From an uncultured Faecalibaculum sp. (GTDB lineage: Bacteria > Bacillota_I > Bacilli_A > Erysipelotrichales > Erysipelotrichaceae): a stretch of DNA of 64,000 bases. Location: positions 1-64,000 of the forward strand of contig NZ_CAJUPA010000007.1 of assembly GCF_910588395.1 (NCBI RefSeq), given 5' to 3'. Made by a program: the position numbers and the translations under genes. The stretch's first letter is position 1. The number at the start of each line of letters is the position of its first letter. The notes below the pieces were generated by a model. The model was not told the DNA's origin, made no database searches, and saw only the letters and a program-made list of their open reading frames with translations. Below are positions 60,224 to 64,000 of this stretch, in pieces.

Positions 60224-60796
60224 GACGGTATGATTCTTTTTCCGGATGGTCAGGTTCATCTGCACATCCCAGGGACTGTGGCAGTCCACAACCGCATCTC
60301 CCTGGTATTTCCGGTAAGGTCCTCCATAAAAGGAAACACTGGAGGAAATGATCCGGTTGTCCTCCAGCCAGCTGCAGGCCAGAGAGAACAGTTCCGCAGG
60401 CACATCGCCAATACGGCATTCCTGCACATAGACTCCGCAGCCGCCGGGTTCCGGGACCAGTCTGGCTGCCAGGGTGTCCGGTTCGTATTTCCAGCAGGGA
60501 GACAGGCTGTCCGGCACAGGCTGTTCATAGTCATCCCCGGGACTGAGAATGGCAGCATACTGACTGGTACAGGCTGCCGATACGGTCAGGGGAAAATGGC
60601 GGGTGAAGGTATCATTGGCGGGAGCTGATGTCATGGGCATTCGGACAGGAGGGGTGCCCGCAAATGCCGACACTTTCCAGGTGATCAGCCCGGCCATGAT
60701 CAGACAGAACAGAAACTCCACGCCTTCCTGGAAGGGCAGCATGGCGGCAAGGGCCAGCAGGCAGAATGCCTGGATCCAGGACCGGTACATCGTCAT
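60221..60796 (-). CDS. Unknown membrane protein with extracytoplasmic domain
   Basis: 191 residues; AAGGAGG lies seven bases before the ATG. Two hydrophobic segments close together (AFCLLALAAMLPF, FLFCLIMAGLITWKV) are followed by about 140 residues with four spread Cys (CTSQY, SPCWKYEP, PGGCGVYVQECR, LACSWLE) that might form disulfides. Aromatic and Gly-rich towards the end (FYGGPYRKYQGDAVVDCHSPWDV). No family recognised. Divergent from the LCP gene. Confidence 0.65.
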   Translation of the reverse strand: MTMYRSWIQAFCLLALAAMLPFQEGVEFLFCLIMAGLITWKVSAFAGTPPVRMPMTSAPANDTFTRHFPLTVSAACTSQYAAILSPGDDYEQPVPDSLSPCWKYEPDTLAARLVPEPGGCGVYVQECRIGDVPAELFSLACSWLEDNRIISSSVSFYGGPYRKYQGDAVVDCHSPWDVQMNLTIRKKNHTV

Positions 60797-61054
60797 GTCA
60801 CTCCTCCTTTCCGGCGATGACGCCCGTGGGCGGCTGACTCATGTACAGTGTTTGTATGATTGACTCAAGTATAGCGCTTTTATATTAAGAAAAACCGAAC
60901 AGTTTTCGAAGGAACTCACCAATCTTTGTCAATGAGCGCAAATGACCGGACTCCCGTCATATTCTGTTCAGCAGTGATAAAGCAGTTTTTGGCCGCCGGC
61001 TGCAGATGCCAGCGGTTACCGGTCTATGTTACTATGGAACGTGGTGATGCACAT

Positions 61055-63154
61055 ATGAAAAAACTGAAAAAAACAAAAAAGGAAACCCGGAAACCTTCCG
61101 GGGACCCTGATTATCATACACAGATACAGCCGGAAGAGGCTCCAGCCGCTTCAGACAGCCTGCAGGATCCCTTTGCAGGAACCGAAGGAGCCAGCGAGCA
61201 CTTCCGCCAGCCCGATCCGGCAAAGAACCGGAAACGGCGGAAGAAAGCCGCAGACAGCGAAGGCCGCAAATGGCCGGATTTCCTGCTCTGGGGGCTGGCC
61301 ACCCTGCTCTCGGTGCTCTTTTCTGTGCTGCTCTACCAGATGGGCATGCTCACGATCCAGATCCTTCTGTGCATCTGCGTGATCCTGCTGCTGGTGGACC
61401 TGATCCTGCTGATCCTGCTGCTGCGGCGCACCCGCACCCGCTGGACCACCTGGATCTGGCGGATTTTCGCCCTCATCATGAGCGGTGCGCTGGCTTTTGG
61501 CAGCTTCACAGTCTACAACACCTATCACGCCCTGAGCACGATCACCGGTTCCGGTTCCACAGCCTCTCTGCTGAAAGTGGACCTGCTGGTGCCGGAAGAC
61601 TCCTCTGTGACCAAAGTCACGGATCTGGCGAAAAAGAAAGTGGGGTATTCCACCCGGGCGGATGAAACCGTGGTGGCCTACGCCCTGAATCAGATCAGCA
61701 CCCAGATCAATGAAGTGGAATATGTGGACTACAGCGACTACAGCCAGCTCTACGACGACCTCCGGGACGGAACCATCGACGCCATGCTGCTGCCTGCCAC
61801 CCGGTACAACTTGCTGGAGGAACAGTACAAGACCCTGAAAAAAGACACCCGGGCGATCGCCCAGTATGAAACCACCCGGAACATGGCTGCCACCTCGGAT
61901 TCCACCCTGGACATTTCCCGGGAACCCTTTGTGGTCTATGTCGCCGGCATCGACGCCGGAGATGATCCCTCCATTGACGGACGCAGCGATGTGAACATTC
62001 TGGTCATGGTGGATCCAGTAAACAACTCCATGACCACCGTCTCTGTTCCCCGGGACAGCTATGTCCCCAATCCGGCCTACAACAACGGCTCCGACAAGCT
62101 GACGCACCTGGGCAATGATGGCGCAGACAACTCGATTCTCGGTCTGGAAGAAGCCTTCGGCATCGAAATCGACTACTACGCCAAGGTGAACTTCCAGTCC
62201 CTGATCCACATCGTGGATGCCCTGGGTGGCGTGGAAGTGGACGTGAAGCTGGACTTCACGGAACAGGATGAAAACCGGTCTTTCAAGAAGAAGGATCTGA
62301 TCACGCTGAAAAAAGGAAAGCAGGTCCTCAACGGCAAGGAAGCTCTGGCCTATGCCCGCCACCGGAAAACCGAAGGCTATGGCACCACGGGACGGGAAAA
62401 CGCCCAGCAGGACATCATCCGGGCGATCATGAAAAAACTCACCACTGCCGAAGGCATTGCCAGGATCAACCAGCTGATGGACGCCGCCCAGAAATATGTG
62501 GCCACGGACATGCCCCTGCCGGCCATCCAGAAATTCATCTCTCAGCAGCTCAAGGATGTGCAGCCCTGGACCGTGGATTCCATGACGCTCAAAGGCGGCG
62601 CGGATGCCACCCTGACCACCGTCTCCATGCCCTCCCTGCCCCTGTCCTGCTATCTGCTGTCTCCTCAGGACATCAGCAAAGTATACAACGCCTATGCCCG
62701 GATGTTCGATGATTCGAAAATGAAGGACTTCAGCTTCGATCTGACAAAGGATCCGCAGCCGAAAATCAGTTATGCGGTGAAGCAGGAAGTGAGCGAATAC
62801 ATGATCACCTCCGCCGACGCGGACAAGCTGAGTCCCTACTCTGTGTACTACGGCATCGGCCGCGTGGACTCCAGTTCCGCCAGCCGCAGCGAAACAAGGG
62901 CCCAGGAACAGGCCATTGACATCGTCGTGCCCAGCTACACCCCGCCGGTATACGTGCCGGAGTATGTGGACCCGGGTCCCGGATACGTGGAACCGGAACC
63001 CGACCCGGTACCCACCCCCACACCGGAACCTGAACCGGTCCCCACCCCCACACCGGAACCTGAACCGACTCCGACACCCACACCGGATCCGGGAACCGGC
63101 ACCGATCCCTCGGGATCCGGCAGCACGGGCGGTGAAAGCACCACTGGCGAATAA
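61055..63154 (+). CDS. LCP family wall-polymer ligase fused to a substrate-binding-like domain
   Basis: 699 residues from ATG at 61055 (MKKLKKTKKE); the weak GGTGAT site supports it. Cytoplasmic basic N-terminus, three transmembrane helices (about 70-150), then a domain resembling a periplasmic substrate-binding lobe (SVTKVTDLAKKKVGYSTRADE ... YDDLRDGTIDAMLLP in parts, about 165-265), then the LCP domain (about 285-480) with GRSDVNILVMVDP, PRDSYV, GGVEVDV, and AYARHRKTEGYG. The C-terminal 45 residues are Pro-Thr-Glu repeats that may cross the wall. LCP enzymes attach teichoic acid or capsule to peptidoglycan. Confidence 0.9.
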   Translation: MKKLKKTKKETRKPSGDPDYHTQIQPEEAPAASDSLQDPFAGTEGASEHFRQPDPAKNRKRRKKAADSEGRKWPDFLLWGLATLLSVLFSVLLYQMGMLTIQILLCICVILLLVDLILLILLLRRTRTRWTTWIWRIFALIMSGALAFGSFTVYNTYHALSTITGSGSTASLLKVDLLVPEDSSVTKVTDLAKKKVGYSTRADETVVAYALNQISTQINEVEYVDYSDYSQLYDDLRDGTIDAMLLPATRYNLLEEQYKTLKKDTRAIAQYETTRNMAATSDSTLDISREPFVVYVAGIDAGDDPSIDGRSDVNILVMVDPVNNSMTTVSVPRDSYVPNPAYNNGSDKLTHLGNDGADNSILGLEEAFGIEIDYYAKVNFQSLIHIVDALGGVEVDVKLDFTEQDENRSFKKKDLITLKKGKQVLNGKEALAYARHRKTEGYGTTGRENAQQDIIRAIMKKLTTAEGIARINQLMDAAQKYVATDMPLPAIQKFISQQLKDVQPWTVDSMTLKGGADATLTTVSMPSLPLSCYLLSPQDISKVYNAYARMFDDSKMKDFSFDLTKDPQPKISYAVKQEVSEYMITSADADKLSPYSVYYGIGRVDSSSASRSETRAQEQAIDIVVPSYTPPVYVPEYVDPGPGYVEPEPDPVPTPTPEPEPVPTPTPEPEPTPTPTPDPGTGTDPSGSGSTGGESTTGE

Positions 63155-63166
63155 TGCAGGACTCAA

Positions 63167-63199
63167 AGCCCGCCGGCCTCATCACCGGCGGGCTTTTTC
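63167..63199 (+). terminator. Terminator of the LCP gene
   Basis: AGCCCGCCGG (63167-63176) and CCGGCGGGCT (63185-63194), perfect 10-bp stem, 8-base loop, five T. The following spacer to 63477 has a small dyad CCGTCA/TGACGG (63364-63380) and no gene. Confidence 0.88.
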
Positions 63200-63477
63200 T
63201 GCCACTGCACCGATCTGTTCCTGCCGTCATCCCACAGGACACATCTGTTGACGCCAGCCGGAAATCGTGGCAGGATACAGCAGCTGCACCCGGGCTGCAG
63301 ACTTGTTCCAGCCGGGCTGGCAGACTGGTTTCCGCTGGAATCCGGCATCAGGAAACCGCTTTCCCGTCACACCATGACGGAAATGTAAGGAATAAATCCG
63401 GAATTGTGGTAAATTTTTGACAATTGTGCGTAAGTTTCAGAGTACCATAAACTGGAAAGCGGAAAGGGGGGCGCTAT

Positions 63478-64000
63478 ATGCACAGCAGACTGCCGAAACT
63501 GCCGGATGGCCGGTCATCCGGGATCCGCATCAGACGGACCATGCGCTGGGACAGGCTGGCGCTTCTGACAATCGCAGCCTTCATTGCTGTCATGGGCTTC
63601 CATACCCTGGAACAGTTTTTCGTCCATGACACCTATGCCTTCATTTCCCCCGAAAGTGAAGCCGAAAACCACGCCCCCATGATCGCAGACTACGCCGCCA
63701 AATACGGCATCCAGGACTACACCAGGTGGCTTGTGGCCATCGTGGATGTGGAATCCGGCGGCCAGGGCGAAGACGTCATGCAGTCCAGCGAATCCCTGGG
63801 GCTGTCTCCCAATTCCCTCAGCACCCCCGAAAGCATCGACCAGGGCTGCTCCTATTTCTCCTCCCTGCTGCAGAAATCCGCTGCCCTGGGCACCGATTTC
63901 GACTCCGTCCTGCAGGCTTACAATTACGGCTCCGGCTATCTGGATTACGTGGCAGCCCATGGCGGTGTCCACACCCAGGAACTGGCGGAAACCTTCGCAA
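63478..64000 (+). CDS. Lysozyme-like/transglycosylase family protein, N-terminal part
   Basis: Opens with ATG at 63478 after AAAGGGGGG and runs off the right edge (174 codons seen). One N-terminal signal-anchor helix (LALLTIAAFIAVMGFHTL), then a lysozyme-like domain: MIADYAAKYGIQDYTRWLVAI, catalytic-type Glu in VDVESGGQG, SSESLGLSPN, and QAYNYGSGYLDYV. This matches the CwlT-like N-terminal muramidase pattern of Gram-positive bacteria. Expected to cut peptidoglycan glycan strands outside the membrane. The C-terminus is not visible. Confidence 0.82.
   Translation, partial: MHSRLPKLPDGRSSGIRIRRTMRWDRLALLTIAAFIAVMGFHTLEQFFVHDTYAFISPESEAENHAPMIADYAAKYGIQDYTRWLVAIVDVESGGQGEDVMQSSESLGLSPNSLSTPESIDQGCSYFSSLLQKSAALGTDFDSVLQAYNYGSGYLDYVAAHGGVHTQELAETFA

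Noticed and set aside
63417..63456. TTGACA upstream of the lysozyme-like gene as a promoter
   Set aside because: The -35 is perfect but no -10 box is found at 16-18 bases; the nearest candidate is at 20 bases.

Overview
The window looks like the chromosome of a moderately GC-rich (by eye around 55%) low-GC-lineage Firmicute, most probably an Erysipelotrichaceae gut commensal (Faecalibaculum/Dubosiella type). This is inferred from the pcrA-ligA-camS-gatC-gatA-gatB gene order, strong AGGAGG ribosome sites, lgt and lipobox lipoproteins, an LCP wall enzyme, and the absence of any Gram-negative envelope genes. No ribosomal RNA is present, so the genus is a guess.

Layout. 1-3.2 kb: a C-terminal membrane-protein fragment, an SH3-like lipoprotein, and a remnant-rich stretch holding a second, decayed copy of the fragment's 3' end. 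3.2-11.1 kb: aldo/keto reductase, frameshifted MATE pump, lgt, azlCD, a GntR-ABC transporter operon with a helically phased operator, and a small unknown gene pair. 11.3-12.4 kb: tRNA-Leu(CAG) followed by an orphan AbiEi-type antitoxin. 12.4-18.0 kb: a tightly overlapped three-gene operon (MmcQ/YjbR-TerB_N-TerB_C protein, BrxD-like P-loop ATPase, Lhr-like helicase); this is the best candidate for an undescribed nucleic-acid or defence system. 18.2-21.0 kb: membrane XRE regulator, phosphatase, xpt, flavin-type oxidoreductase.

21.0-28.7 kb: kdpABCDE, a complete high-affinity potassium uptake operon with its sensor kinase and regulator. 28.9-34.3 kb: SemiSWEET/LysR, a decayed aldo/keto reductase, a tRNA-Leu(GAG)-tRNA-Leu(CAG) operon, a MarR-MATE pair and a Cof-type phosphatase. 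34.4-42.7 kb: rlmD back-to-back with a MarR-heterodimeric ABC exporter operon, a lipoprotein hydrolase, and a MarR gene followed by a broken acetyltransferase. 42.9-49.2 kb: a two-component system preceded by a 40-residue membrane peptide, and a P-type ATPase behind a yybP-ykoY (manganese) riboswitch. 49.3-49.7 kb: an exact 32-bp-period repeat array in front of a deleted AAA ATPase. 49.9-60.1 kb: peptidase-like and acetyltransferase genes, then the housekeeping operon pcrA-ligA-camS-gatCAB plus a membrane protein. 60.2-64.0 kb: an unknown membrane protein, a substrate-binding/LCP fusion and the start of a lysozyme-like enzyme.

Themes: many small drug- and metabolite-export modules each under its own MarR or GntR repressor with visible operators, ion homeostasis (Kdp, riboswitch-controlled ATPase), and an unusually large number of decaying genes (at least four clear pseudogenes or remnants). 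All coordinates and motifs were read by eye; no database search was possible.
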